Positions 1 to 5,516 are shown, counted from the first letter of the stretch. The stretch: 5,852 nt of DNA from Streptomyces sp. NBS 14/10 (GCF_002224125.1 NZ_NCSM01000034.1:1-5852), one strand, 5' to 3'. Notes: generated from the sequence alone by a model not told the origin. Numbers and translations are program-made.

Positions 1-274
1 CGTCGGCACGCCGATCACGGCGCCCGCTGTCGCCGACGGCCTTGGCGTGGCCCACCGCACCATCGGATTGGGCGAATACCGGAGCAGGCTCCTGGACGCC
101 CCTGGACTGTTGCCGTTCCAGCCGCCGATGCTCTCCTCGATCGCCACCAGCGTCCGCCACGGCTTTCTGGGCAACACCGGTACGGATCTTCAAGACCTGC
201 TCGACCGCCCTGCACGCGACCCACTCGCCGTCGCTGTCGCCGCCGCGGCGGCCACGCGCCCGGGTGCGAGCTGA
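1..274 (+). CDS. NmrA/SDR-like NAD(P)-binding oxidoreductase, C-terminal fragment
   Basis: This reading frame is open from the left edge (first whole codon at base 2) and ends at TGA 272-274, leaving about 90 residues of a protein whose N-terminus lies outside the window. The visible part reads like the C-terminal substrate side of NmrA-type atypical short-chain dehydrogenases. It has an LGEYRSRLLDAPGLLPF segment, a helix ending near the conserved bend, and then GNTGTDLQDLLDRPARDP. The last segment matches the family's typical ending, in which a 'T.D...L.GRPP' element precedes a short tail. The Rossmann fold and its GxxGxxG motif would lie upstream and cannot be checked, so cofactor and substrate are unknown. 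After the domain comes a low-complexity Ala-rich tail. The gene converges on the PCD-VOC gene. Family assignment is by pattern memory and is moderate. Confidence 0.6.
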   Translation, partial: VGTPITAPAVADGLGVAHRTIGLGEYRSRLLDAPGLLPFQPPMLSSIATSVRHGFLGNTGTDLQDLLDRPARDPLAVAVAAAAATRPGAS

Positions 275-328
275 ACGGCGCGGCTCACCGCCGCGGCCCG
301 TGACGCGGCCCGTGGCGCGGCGCGCCGT
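275..328. terminator. Inverted repeat filling the convergent gap, possible bidirectional terminator
   Basis: The whole gap between two converging stop codons is bounded by a perfect 8-bp inverted repeat, ACGGCGCG at 275-282 and CGCGCCGT at 321-328. Inside it a second pair, CCGCG at 291-295 and CGCGG at 316-320, could extend the structure with an internal bulge. No T-run follows on either strand, so this would be a U-less actinomycete-type terminator at best. The area is extremely GC-rich, which makes chance pairing easy. Confidence 0.4.
292..315. repeat. 12-bp tandem duplication
   Basis: CGCGGCCCGTGA (292-303) is followed directly by CGCGGCCCGTGG (304-315), 11 of 12 bases identical, and then by a third partial copy CGCGG at 316-320. 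It forms the loop side of the inverted repeat between the convergent genes. Slippage in GC-rich DNA is the simplest explanation. Confidence 0.6.
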
Positions 329-1009
329 CTAATCGCGTTCGAGAGCGGTGCAGATACAGACGTTATTGCCCTCTGGATCGGCGAGCACGGTGAACGACGG
401 GGCCTGGGAATCGTCGACCAAGGTGCCACCTGCGGCGACGGCGGCCGCGATGCGCTCGTCCGCCACCTCGGGGGCCAGCCACAGATCCATGTGCCAGCGT
501 TGGCGTGGGGTCGGGTGCTTGTCGGTCTGCTGAAACCACACATTGGGGACACGGTTCGTCGGGTCGAAGACCGAGTCGAACACCGCGTGGGTGGCGTCTC
601 CTGTCAGCAACGCCGCCCAGAAGGGGCCCGCTGCCGAATCGTCAGCGGTGTCGAGGGCAAGCTCAAGCTGGGCCACCTCGCCGGGGACGGCCGTCAGGCC
701 GAACTCGTGGGCAAGCCCGGTGATGACGCCGGCCAGTTCAAGGTCCTTGGCGGTAACCCTCCGGGCACCGGCCTCGTCGACGCTGAACAGGGTCACGTCG
801 ATGACCCCGTGCCCCAGTCTGATCTCCGGTACGTCGTAGCGGGCGGCGGCTGCCGCCCGCGCGACCGCTGCCACGAACGCGGCCCCGACCACGGCGTCCG
901 TGGCGCGGTAGCGAGCAGCGAGAGGCTGGGCGAGTTTGCGCCAGTCGTCAAGGCCGCCGGCGATCTTTGCGAGGATCTCAGCGTTGCTGACCGTATCCAT
1001 GATTCTCAT
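329..1009 (-). CDS. PCD-like / VOC (glyoxalase-like) fusion protein
   Basis: From the ATG at 1009 this encodes 226 residues in two parts. Residues 8-104 resemble pterin-4a-carbinolamine dehydratase (PCD): an early DDW, an Ala-rich helix, the strand VIDVTLFS, then VTAKDLELAGVI. Residues 113-222 form one VOC module of the Glyoxalase_6 type, with RWHMDLWL (His173 a likely metal ligand) and the strand DPEGNNVCIC (Glu213). The PCD catalytic His-His-Pro is replaced by Tyr-Asp-Val-Pro near residue 58, and the later Thr-His by Phe-Ser, so dehydratase activity is doubtful. VOC domains occur in dioxygenases, glyoxalases and antibiotic-binding resistance proteins; which applies here cannot be seen. Alternative ATGs at 1021 and 1000 are in frame, and none has a good SD. 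The gene sits 53 bp downstream of the MFS gene, on the same strand. Domain calls are fairly sure; function is open. Confidence 0.85.
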   Translation of the reverse strand: MRIMDTVSNAEILAKIAGGLDDWRKLAQPLAARYRATDAVVGAAFVAAVARAAAAARYDVPEIRLGHGVIDVTLFSVDEAGARRVTAKDLELAGVITGLAHEFGLTAVPGEVAQLELALDTADDSAAGPFWAALLTGDATHAVFDSVFDPTNRVPNVWFQQTDKHPTPRQRWHMDLWLAPEVADERIAAAVAAGGTLVDDSQAPSFTVLADPEGNNVCICTALERD

Positions 1010-1020
1010 GCTGCCAGTCA

Positions 1021-1057
1021 TGGCGGCACACAGCACCGGAAACGCCATGTGCCGCCA
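1021..1057 (-). terminator. 10-bp-stem hairpin between MFS and PCD-VOC genes
   Basis: TGGCGGCACA at 1021-1030 and TGTGCCGCCA at 1048-1057 are perfect reverse complements around a 17-nt loop. On the minus strand the hairpin begins 5 nt after the MFS stop codon and ends 11 nt before the ATG at 1009. There is no U-run after it, so it could be a U-less terminator, an attenuator, or a processing or stability element between two genes of one transcript. If the alternative start at 1021 is used, the start codon lies at the foot of the stem. Confidence 0.5.
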
Positions 1058-1062
1058 AGCGG

Positions 1063-2619
1063 CTACGTCTTGTCGCCGCTGTGACAACTACGCGCGCGCC
1101 GCGACAGCAGCACCACCGCCGAGACCGCGCCCAGGACGACGACCGCGATGCCGCCGAGCAGCGCGTTGGCCATGCCGCTGTTGAACGCCTCGCGGGCCGC
1201 GTCGGCCAGCCGGGCTCCGGTCCGGCCGTCCAGTTCGGCGGCGGCGCGCAGCGCGCCGGCCAGGGAGTCGCGGGTCGCGTCCGCCGCCTCGGTCGGCAGG
1301 CCGTGGGTCGTATCGGCGACGTCGGAGCGGTAGGTGGTGTTGAAGACGCTGCCGAGGACGGCGATGCCGAGGACTCCGCCCAGTTCGCGGGTGAGGTCGT
1401 TGAGCGCGGAGGCGACGCCCTGCTTCTCGGGTGGCAGCGCGGCGACGATGGCCTCGGTGGCGGGCGTCGCGGCGAAGGCGATGCCCGCGCCGAGGAGGGT
1501 GGTGCTGGCGAGGAAGGACCAGAGGCCGCCGCCGTCGACCGTGGCGGCCAGGACGCCGAGGCCGGCGGCGATCAGGGCCATGCCCACCCCCATCACGGCG
1601 CGCATGCCGTACCGCTTGGCGAATCCGGGGGCAACGGGGGAGAAGAGGATCGCGCCGAGGGCCATGGAGACGAGGGCGAGCCCGGAGCGTATGGGGGAGT
1701 AGCCGAGGATCTGCTGCAGATACTGCAGGCCGAGGAAGAAGAAGCCGAACATGGCGATCGACTCGGCCGTGATGATGAGCGAGCCCGCCGAGACGCCCGG
1801 CAGCCGGAAGACCCGTACGTCCAGCAGCGGGTGCGCGGTCCGCAGCTCCCAGCCGACGAAGGCCGCGAGCCCGATGGCGCCCACGGCGAAGCCCGTGATC
1901 ACCGCGCCGTCGGACCAGCCGAGCTCCGGGCCCTCCACGATGCCGAAGACCAGCGCCCCGATGCCGACCACCGACAGCAGGGCGCCCACGACATCGAGCC
2001 GCGACGGCTCCGACTGCTTCGAGGCCGGGGCGATCGCGGCGGCGACGACGAGGGCGAGGGCGGCGAGCAGGGCGTTGGTCAGGAACACCGAGCGCCAGGA
2101 GTACGCCTCCAGGAGGCATCCGGCCAGCAGTACGGCGAGCAGACCGGATCCGAAGCTGACGCCGGACCAGATGCCGACGGCGCGGCCGCGCTCCTCGGGC
2201 GGGAAGACATGGGTGATGATCGACAGGGTCATCGGCATGACCAGGGCCGCGCCCACGCCCGCCAGGCCGCGCAGGCCGATCACCAGCGTCACATCGTCGG
2301 TCCAGACGACGGCGCCCGAGGACAGCGCGAAGAGGCCGAGGCCCGCGAGCAGGACGCCCTTGCGGCCGTAGCGGTCGCCGAGGGCGCCGCCCAGGAGCAG
2401 CAGACCGGCGAAGGCCACACCGTACGCGTTCATGATCCATTGCAGCTCGGACTCGGTGGCCCGCAGGTCGCGGGCCATGTCGGGTACGGCCACCAGGAGC
2501 GAGGCGAGCATCCCGACCACGACGGCGAGGGCCAGGCACATCACCGTCAGGACGGCCGTCCGTTGGGCGGCGCCGGGGCGTGGCGGTGCGGTGGGCGGAG
2601 CCGTGGACTGCTGCTGCAT
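1063..2619 (-). CDS. MFS transporter, DHA2 (14-TM, EmrB/QacA-type) efflux pump
   Basis: The 518-residue protein has the length and 14 hydrophobic segments expected of the DHA2 drug:H+ antiporter family, after a hydrophilic N-terminus rich in Gln, Pro and Ala. Family marks are LQWIMNAYGVAF in TM2, the loop 2-3 motif A GALGDRYGRKGVL (residues 78-90), RGLAGVGAALVMPMTLSII in TM4, and SWRSVFLTN after TM5. A polar stretch near residues 420-480 precedes the last TM. The start is ATG 2619 because it has GGAG at the right distance; longer starts would run into the operator region. It is divergent from a TetR gene, the usual layout of a ligand-induced efflux pump, so it likely exports a toxic or secondary metabolite; the substrate cannot be inferred. 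The antiporter motif C in TM5 is altered: Ala162-Val163 stand where Gly-Pro is usual. Confidence 0.93.
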   Translation of the reverse strand: MQQQSTAPPTAPPRPGAAQRTAVLTVMCLALAVVVGMLASLLVAVPDMARDLRATESELQWIMNAYGVAFAGLLLLGGALGDRYGRKGVLLAGLGLFALSSGAVVWTDDVTLVIGLRGLAGVGAALVMPMTLSIITHVFPPEERGRAVGIWSGVSFGSGLLAVLLAGCLLEAYSWRSVFLTNALLAALALVVAAAIAPASKQSEPSRLDVVGALLSVVGIGALVFGIVEGPELGWSDGAVITGFAVGAIGLAAFVGWELRTAHPLLDVRVFRLPGVSAGSLIITAESIAMFGFFFLGLQYLQQILGYSPIRSGLALVSMALGAILFSPVAPGFAKRYGMRAVMGVGMALIAAGLGVLAATVDGGGLWSFLASTTLLGAGIAFAATPATEAIVAALPPEKQGVASALNDLTRELGGVLGIAVLGSVFNTTYRSDVADTTHGLPTEAADATRDSLAGALRAAAELDGRTGARLADAAREAFNSGMANALLGGIAVVVLGAVSAVVLLSRRARSCHSGDKT

Positions 2620-2626
2620 GCGATCA

Positions 2627-2630
2627 CTCC
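2627..2630 (-). promoter_or_regulatory. Ribosome binding site of the MFS gene
   Basis: On the minus strand GGAG stands 7 nt before the ATG at 2619. It decides this start over an upstream TTG in the same frame at 2649, which lies inside the operator repeats. Confidence 0.7.
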
Positions 2631-2641
2631 GGTTAAGCGAG

Positions 2642-2678
2642 CACTTCAAGCGAACGTTTCAAACGAGCGTTTCAAGTG
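2642..2678. promoter_or_regulatory. Candidate TetR operator O1 (imperfect 37-bp palindrome)
   Basis: Centred on base 2660, 14 of 18 positions of the two arms pair (2642-2659 with 2661-2678). Within it are a perfect AAACG-AG-CGTTT inverted repeat (2661-2672) and a 13-bp tandem repeat, GCGAACGTTTCAA (2650-2662) and ACGAGCGTTTCAA (2663-2675), with TTCAA recurring at 2645, 2658 and 2671. The AT-rich, symmetric half-sites between divergent tetR and pump genes are what a TetR-family binding site looks like. It lies 23 bp and more upstream of the MFS start codon, where binding would block the pump's promoter. Confidence 0.6.
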
Positions 2679-2691
2679 GAGCATGGACCGC

Positions 2692-2720
2692 TTGCTTGAA
2701 TCAAGCGCTCGTTTTACTTT
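2692..2720 (+). promoter_or_regulatory. Candidate promoter of the tetR gene
   Basis: TTGCTT (2692-2697) and TACTTT (2715-2720) are 17 bp apart and resemble the -35 and -10 of a housekeeping actinomycete promoter; the -10 fits TANNNT and the -35 is weak. The predicted transcription start falls at about 2727-2728, on the ATG itself, implying a leaderless message. This agrees with the absence of any SD-like sequence before the ATG. Confidence 0.5.
2694..2716. promoter_or_regulatory. Candidate TetR operator O2
   Basis: GCTTGAATCAAGC (2694-2706) is a perfect 6+1+6 inverted repeat. CGCTCGTTTTA (2706-2716) repeats, in reverse orientation, the ACGAGCG core of O1 at 2663-2669. The element occupies the spacer between the proposed -35 and -10 of tetR, so occupancy would give autorepression. 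Which symmetry the repressor reads cannot be decided from one sequence. Confidence 0.45.
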
Positions 2721-2727
2721 GGTGCCG

Positions 2728-3396
2728 ATGAATGAGCCTCAGCCCGCCCCGACCCGGGACCGTCTCCTCGACGCCGCCGAGCGGCTTTTCGGCGAGCACG
2801 GCTTCGCCGCCACCTCCCTGCGGACCGTGACGGTCGCGGCCGAGGCCAATGTGGCCGCGGTCAACTACCACTTCGGGTCCAAGGAGGGGCTGCTGCGCGC
2901 GGTCGTCGAGCGCGCCATGGCCGCGGTCAACGGCGAGCGCCTGCGCCTGCTGGAGGAGTTGCGCGCCGCCGGCGACCGGCAGCCCACCGTGGAGGAGTTG
3001 GTGCGCGCCTTCGTCATGACGGGCGCGTGGCTCGTGGAGCGGAGCGGGGAGCGGGGTGCGTCGGTCGCGCGGTTCCTGGGCCAGGTGATGTCTGAGCCCG
3101 ATCCCGCGATCCGGCGCCTCTTCGCCACGGAGGTCGGCCCGGCGGAGGGCCAGTACCTCGATGCGCTGCGGGCCGCGCTGCCTCGACTACCGGCGGCGGA
3201 GGTCGCGTTCCGCTTCCGGGGCATGGTCGGGCTGCTGGGCCTGTATCAGTCGAGCGCCCTCGGCGATCTCCATCCGGGCGGCGCCGCCGAGGGTGTGGCT
3301 CCGGCGGGCGACGACGCCGGGCGGCTGGTCACCTTTCTGACCGCGGCCTTCCATGCGCCGCCCACCACCGACGAAGGCGCTGTGTCGCCCGGCTGA
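2728..3396 (+). CDS. TetR/AcrR-family transcriptional repressor
   Basis: The 222-residue length is typical for TetR regulators. Residues 10-57 form the DNA-binding domain: a first helix RDRLLDAAERLFGEHGFAAT, then the helix-turn-helix running to VNYHFGSKEGLLRAVV, where Tyr47-His48-Phe49 and Lys52 are the family's usual end of the recognition helix. The all-helical remainder (about 65-210) is the ligand-binding and dimer domain. Its segment RFLGQVMSEPDPAIRRLF...EVGPAEGQYLDALRAALP resembles the PsrA-type C-terminal domain found in many actinomycete members. The ligand is unknown. ATG 2728 is chosen because the conserved helix begins soon after it; an in-frame GTG at 2722 is possible but sits against the proposed -10. 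It is divergent from the MFS pump and probably represses the pump and itself from the shared operators. Confidence 0.93.
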   Translation: MNEPQPAPTRDRLLDAAERLFGEHGFAATSLRTVTVAAEANVAAVNYHFGSKEGLLRAVVERAMAAVNGERLRLLEELRAAGDRQPTVEELVRAFVMTGAWLVERSGERGASVARFLGQVMSEPDPAIRRLFATEVGPAEGQYLDALRAALPRLPAAEVAFRFRGMVGLLGLYQSSALGDLHPGGAAEGVAPAGDDAGRLVTFLTAAFHAPPTTDEGAVSPG

Positions 3397-3404
3397 CGCT
3401 GGTG

Positions 3405-3416
3405 CGTATGCATACG
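3405..3416. repeat. 12-bp perfect palindrome CGTATGCATACG
   Basis: This is a self-complementary 12-mer lying 8 bp after the tetR stop and next to the terminator hairpin. Its AT-rich centre differs from the surrounding GC-rich DNA. No role can be assigned; between two convergent genes an operator would be unexpected. Confidence 0.6.
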
Positions 3417-3417
3417 A

Positions 3418-3457
3418 ACGGGCCGCCGCCTCCCCAGTAGAGGAAGCGACGGCCCGT
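3418..3457. terminator. Bidirectional terminator hairpin between tetR and the symporter gene
   Basis: A 16-bp stem is formed by 3418-3433 and 3442-3457 around an 8-nt loop (CCAGTAGA). Fourteen positions match as Watson-Crick pairs. The other two are C-A mismatches in plus-strand RNA but G-U wobbles in minus-strand RNA, so the hairpin is stronger for the minus-strand symporter transcript. It lies 22 bp after the tetR stop and 38 bp after the symporter stop. There is no long U-run, as is common in actinomycetes. Confidence 0.75.
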
Positions 3458-3494
3458 CGTTGTGAATAAGCCGAGGCGCGAAGAAGCCGAGGCG

Positions 3495-5132
3495 TCAGTG
3501 GCCGCCGGGGGCGCCCGCCGTGGCCGGGGGGAGCTCGGTCTTGACGCCCGGGTCGCCCGAGTCCGCCTGGTAGTCGGCGGGCGAGGTCTCGTCGATGCCG
3601 TCCGGGGCCTTGAGGGCGCGCAGGACGAAGGTGAGGACGACCACCACGACGACGTTGAGCACAAAGGCGGTGAAGCCGATGTAGCCGATCTCGCCGATGC
3701 CGGGGATCTCGGCGCTGCTGCCGAAGTGCTTCTGGGCGCTGCCGGGGGGCGGGGTGTCGTACGCCTTCCAGGTGCCGTAGATCATGCCGACCGCCCAGCC
3801 GCCGAGCAGCGCCCAGCGGTGGAACCAGCGGGTGAACAGGCCGCCCACCAGGGCCGGGAAGGTCTGGAGGATCCAGACGCCGCCCAGCAGCTGGAAGTTG
3901 ATCGCGACCGTCTTGTCCATGCCGAGGACGAAGATCAGCGCACCGACCTTGACCAGCAGCGAGACCAGCTTGGAGACCTTGGTCTCCTCCTCGGGCGTCG
4001 CGTTGGGCCGGATGAAGTCCTTGTAGATATTGCGGGTGAACAGGTTCGCCGCCGCGATGGACATGATGGCCGCCGGGACCAGGGCGCCGATGCCGATGGC
4101 GGCGAAGGCGACGCCGGTGAACCAGTCCGGGAACATGTCCTCGAACAACTGCGGGATGGCGAGCTGGTTGTTGCCCTTCACATCCACACCGGCCGCGATC
4201 GCCATGAAGCCGAGCAGCGCCAGCAGGCCCAGCATCAGGGAGTACAGCGGCAGGATCGTGGTGTTGCGGCGGATCACCTCGCGGCTGCGGCTGGAGAGCG
4301 TCGCGGTGATCGAGTGCGGATACATGAACAGCGCGAGCGCCGAGCCGATGGCCAGGGTGGCGTACGCCCATTGCGCCTTCTCGCCACTGGCCAGGGCGCC
4401 GCGTGGCGCCCCGGTCTTCGGGTTCGGTTCGGAGAACCAGTGGCCCGCCTTGGCGAAGATGTCGTCGAAGCCGCCGAGCTTGATCGGGATGTAGATGATC
4501 GCCACCACGATGACGATGTAGATCAGCGTGTCCTTGACGAAGGCGATGAGCGCGGGGGCGCGCAGACCCGAGGAGTAGGTGTACGCGGCGAGCACGCCGA
4601 AGGCGATCAGCAGCGGCAGGTCCTTGATGAACCAGTTGGTGTTCTCGCCGCCGCCGACGCCCATCACGTCCAGCACGGCCTGGATGCCGACGAGCTGGAG
4701 GGCGATGTACGGCATGGTGGCGAGGATGCCGGTGACCGCGACGGCCAGCGACAGGCCCTTGGAGCCGAACCGGCCGCGGACGAAGTCCGAGGTGGTGACG
4801 TACCCGTGCTTATGGGACACCGACCACAGCTTGGGCAGGAAGAGGAAGATCAGCGGGTAGACCAGGATGGTGTACGGCACGGCGAAGAAGCCGGACGCGC
4901 CCGCCGCGTAGATGGCCGCCGGGACGGCGACGAAGGTGTACGCGGTGTAGAGGTCGCCGCCGAGCAGGAACCAGGTGATCCAGGTGCCGAAGCTACGGCC
5001 GCCCAGACCCCACTCGTCGAGGTTGTTGGCGTTCTCGGCCCGCCGCCAGCGCGCGGCCATGAAGCCCATGACCGTGACGGCCACGAAGAAGAAGATGAAG
5101 ACGGCGAGTGCGACGCCGTTGACGTCCTTCAT
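3495..5132 (-). CDS. Sodium:solute symporter (SSS family), MctP-like monocarboxylate permease
   Basis: The 545-residue integral membrane protein has about 13 hydrophobic segments, as in the SSS family. Marks include WGLGGRSFGTWITWFLLGGD (41-60) in TM2, LYTAYTFVAVPAAIYAAGASG after it, KLWSVSHKHGYVTTSDFVRGR (101-121), GILATMPYIALQLVGI (135-150), and MSIAAANLFTRNIYKDF (357-373), the TM8 region that carries part of the cation site in this family. The combination resembles MctP-type permeases, which take up lactate, pyruvate and related small acids; the exact substrate is inferred, not seen. The C-terminal ~37 residues are hydrophilic (Pro, Gly, Asp) and probably cytoplasmic. The start ATG is fixed by a strong SD and overlaps the DUF3311 stop as ATGA, so the two genes are translationally coupled. 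Confidence 0.92.
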   Translation of the reverse strand: MKDVNGVALAVFIFFFVAVTVMGFMAARWRRAENANNLDEWGLGGRSFGTWITWFLLGGDLYTAYTFVAVPAAIYAAGASGFFAVPYTILVYPLIFLFLPKLWSVSHKHGYVTTSDFVRGRFGSKGLSLAVAVTGILATMPYIALQLVGIQAVLDVMGVGGGENTNWFIKDLPLLIAFGVLAAYTYSSGLRAPALIAFVKDTLIYIVIVVAIIYIPIKLGGFDDIFAKAGHWFSEPNPKTGAPRGALASGEKAQWAYATLAIGSALALFMYPHSITATLSSRSREVIRRNTTILPLYSLMLGLLALLGFMAIAAGVDVKGNNQLAIPQLFEDMFPDWFTGVAFAAIGIGALVPAAIMSIAAANLFTRNIYKDFIRPNATPEEETKVSKLVSLLVKVGALIFVLGMDKTVAINFQLLGGVWILQTFPALVGGLFTRWFHRWALLGGWAVGMIYGTWKAYDTPPPGSAQKHFGSSAEIPGIGEIGYIGFTAFVLNVVVVVVLTFVLRALKAPDGIDETSPADYQADSGDPGVKTELPPATAGAPGGH

Positions 5133-5410
5133 TCCGCCGCACCTCCCTTCTGCGCCTGCTCCGCCGCGCGCAGCGCCCGCTTCTCACGGCGGACCAGGAT
5201 GTACGCGACCGACGTCAGCAGGGCCGACACGGGCACCCAGAGCATCTGGTACCAGTAGAAGAAGGGGATGCCGATGAAGGTGGGCTCGATCTTGGCGTAC
5301 GAGCCGACCCACAGCATCGCCACGAAGGGGGCGATCAGGCACAGACCGGCCACGACGCGCGAGGGCGTGACGACCGGTCTCCTGCCTTGCGTACCGGATG
5401 TTCCTGACAT
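5129..5410 (-). CDS. DUF3311 small membrane protein, partner of the symporter
   Basis: The 93-residue protein has two hydrophobic segments (about 17-37 and 52-73) joined by the DUF3311 signature IEPTFIGIPFFYWYQMLWVP (41-60), and ends in a basic then small-residue cytoplasmic tail. DUF3311 genes typically stand immediately before an SSS symporter gene. This parallels DUF485 with ActP and YhdT with PanF, where a small two-TM protein accompanies the transporter; a role in assembly or transport is inferred. ATG 5410 is chosen for its GGAG 9 nt upstream; the frame also contains a GTG at 5440 without support. The stop TGA overlaps the symporter's ATG by 4 bp. Confidence 0.9.
   Translation of the reverse strand: MSGTSGTQGRRPVVTPSRVVAGLCLIAPFVAMLWVGSYAKIEPTFIGIPFFYWYQMLWVPVSALLTSVAYILVRREKRALRAAEQAQKGGAAE
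5141..5147 (-). promoter_or_regulatory. Strong ribosome binding site of the symporter gene
   Basis: GGGAGGT on the minus strand lies 8 nt before the symporter ATG, inside the last codons of the DUF3311 gene. It fixes the start and allows reinitiation after the upstream gene. Confidence 0.8.
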
Positions 5411-5419
5411 TGGCGGCTG

Positions 5420-5423
5420 CTCC
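5420..5423 (-). promoter_or_regulatory. Ribosome binding site of the DUF3311 gene
   Basis: GGAG on the minus strand lies 9 nt before ATG 5410 and supports this start over the upstream GTG. Confidence 0.6.
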
Positions 5424-5440
5424 GTCCCGCGGCTGAGCAC

Positions 5441-5484
5441 CTGCGTAAGCTGCGTAAGTGACTGATCATTTGCTTAATTCGCAG
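5441..5484 (-). repeat. Repeat cluster in the DUF3311-symporter leader
   Basis: On the plus strand CTGCGTAAG occurs twice in perfect tandem (5441-5449, 5450-5458). An inverted, 3-nt-interrupted copy lies at 5473-5484 (CTTAATTCGCAG), with TGATCA at 5463-5468 between them. In minus-strand RNA the outer arms could pair as a hairpin with either tandem copy, giving two alternative stems. The cluster lies at and just after the proposed transcription start, so it may be an operator for a regulator (the neighbouring GntR protein is a candidate) or an mRNA structure. Confidence 0.5.
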
Positions 5485-5486
5485 GA

Positions 5487-5516
5487 AATCTAAGCCAGCG
5501 GCCCGGCGGACGTCAC
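5487..5516 (-). promoter_or_regulatory. Candidate promoter of the DUF3311-symporter operon
   Basis: On the minus strand GTGACG (5516-5511) and TAGATT (5492-5487) are 18 bp apart, close to the TTGAC and TAGRRT boxes of HrdB-type actinomycete promoters. Transcription would start near 5480, giving a leader of about 70 nt that contains the CTGCG repeats and the SD. Confidence 0.5.

Noticed and set aside
491..1084. Plus-strand frame opposite the PCD-VOC gene
   Set aside because: It has no domain or SD, while the opposite strand carries clear VOC and PCD-like motifs.
1088..2539. Second minus-strand frame of about 483 codons overlapping the MFS gene
   Set aside because: It is Arg/Pro/Gly-rich shadow coding within the pump gene; the true frame has transmembrane segments and motif A.
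2633..2662. TTGAAA-18-GCTTAA as the MFS promoter
   Set aside because: The implied transcription start would fall at or past the SD at 2627-2630, so it cannot serve the proposed ATG. The pump's promoter remains unlocated within 2631-2690.
1081..2727. Very long plus-strand reading frame running into the tetR gene
   Set aside because: It is antisense to the MFS gene and rich in Gly, Asp, Glu, Gln and Arg with no domain. High GC removes stop codons opposite real genes. Only the part from 2728 onward is the tetR gene.
3187..4371. Minus-strand frame of about 394 codons overlapping symporter and tetR
   Set aside because: It is His/Arg/Pro-rich and out of frame with the symporter, and it crosses the terminator region, which a real gene would not be expected to do.
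3462..5258. Plus-strand frame of about 598 codons opposite the symporter
   Set aside because: Its low-complexity, highly charged composition mirrors codons of the membrane protein on the other strand, and it has no recognisable domain, SD or promoter.
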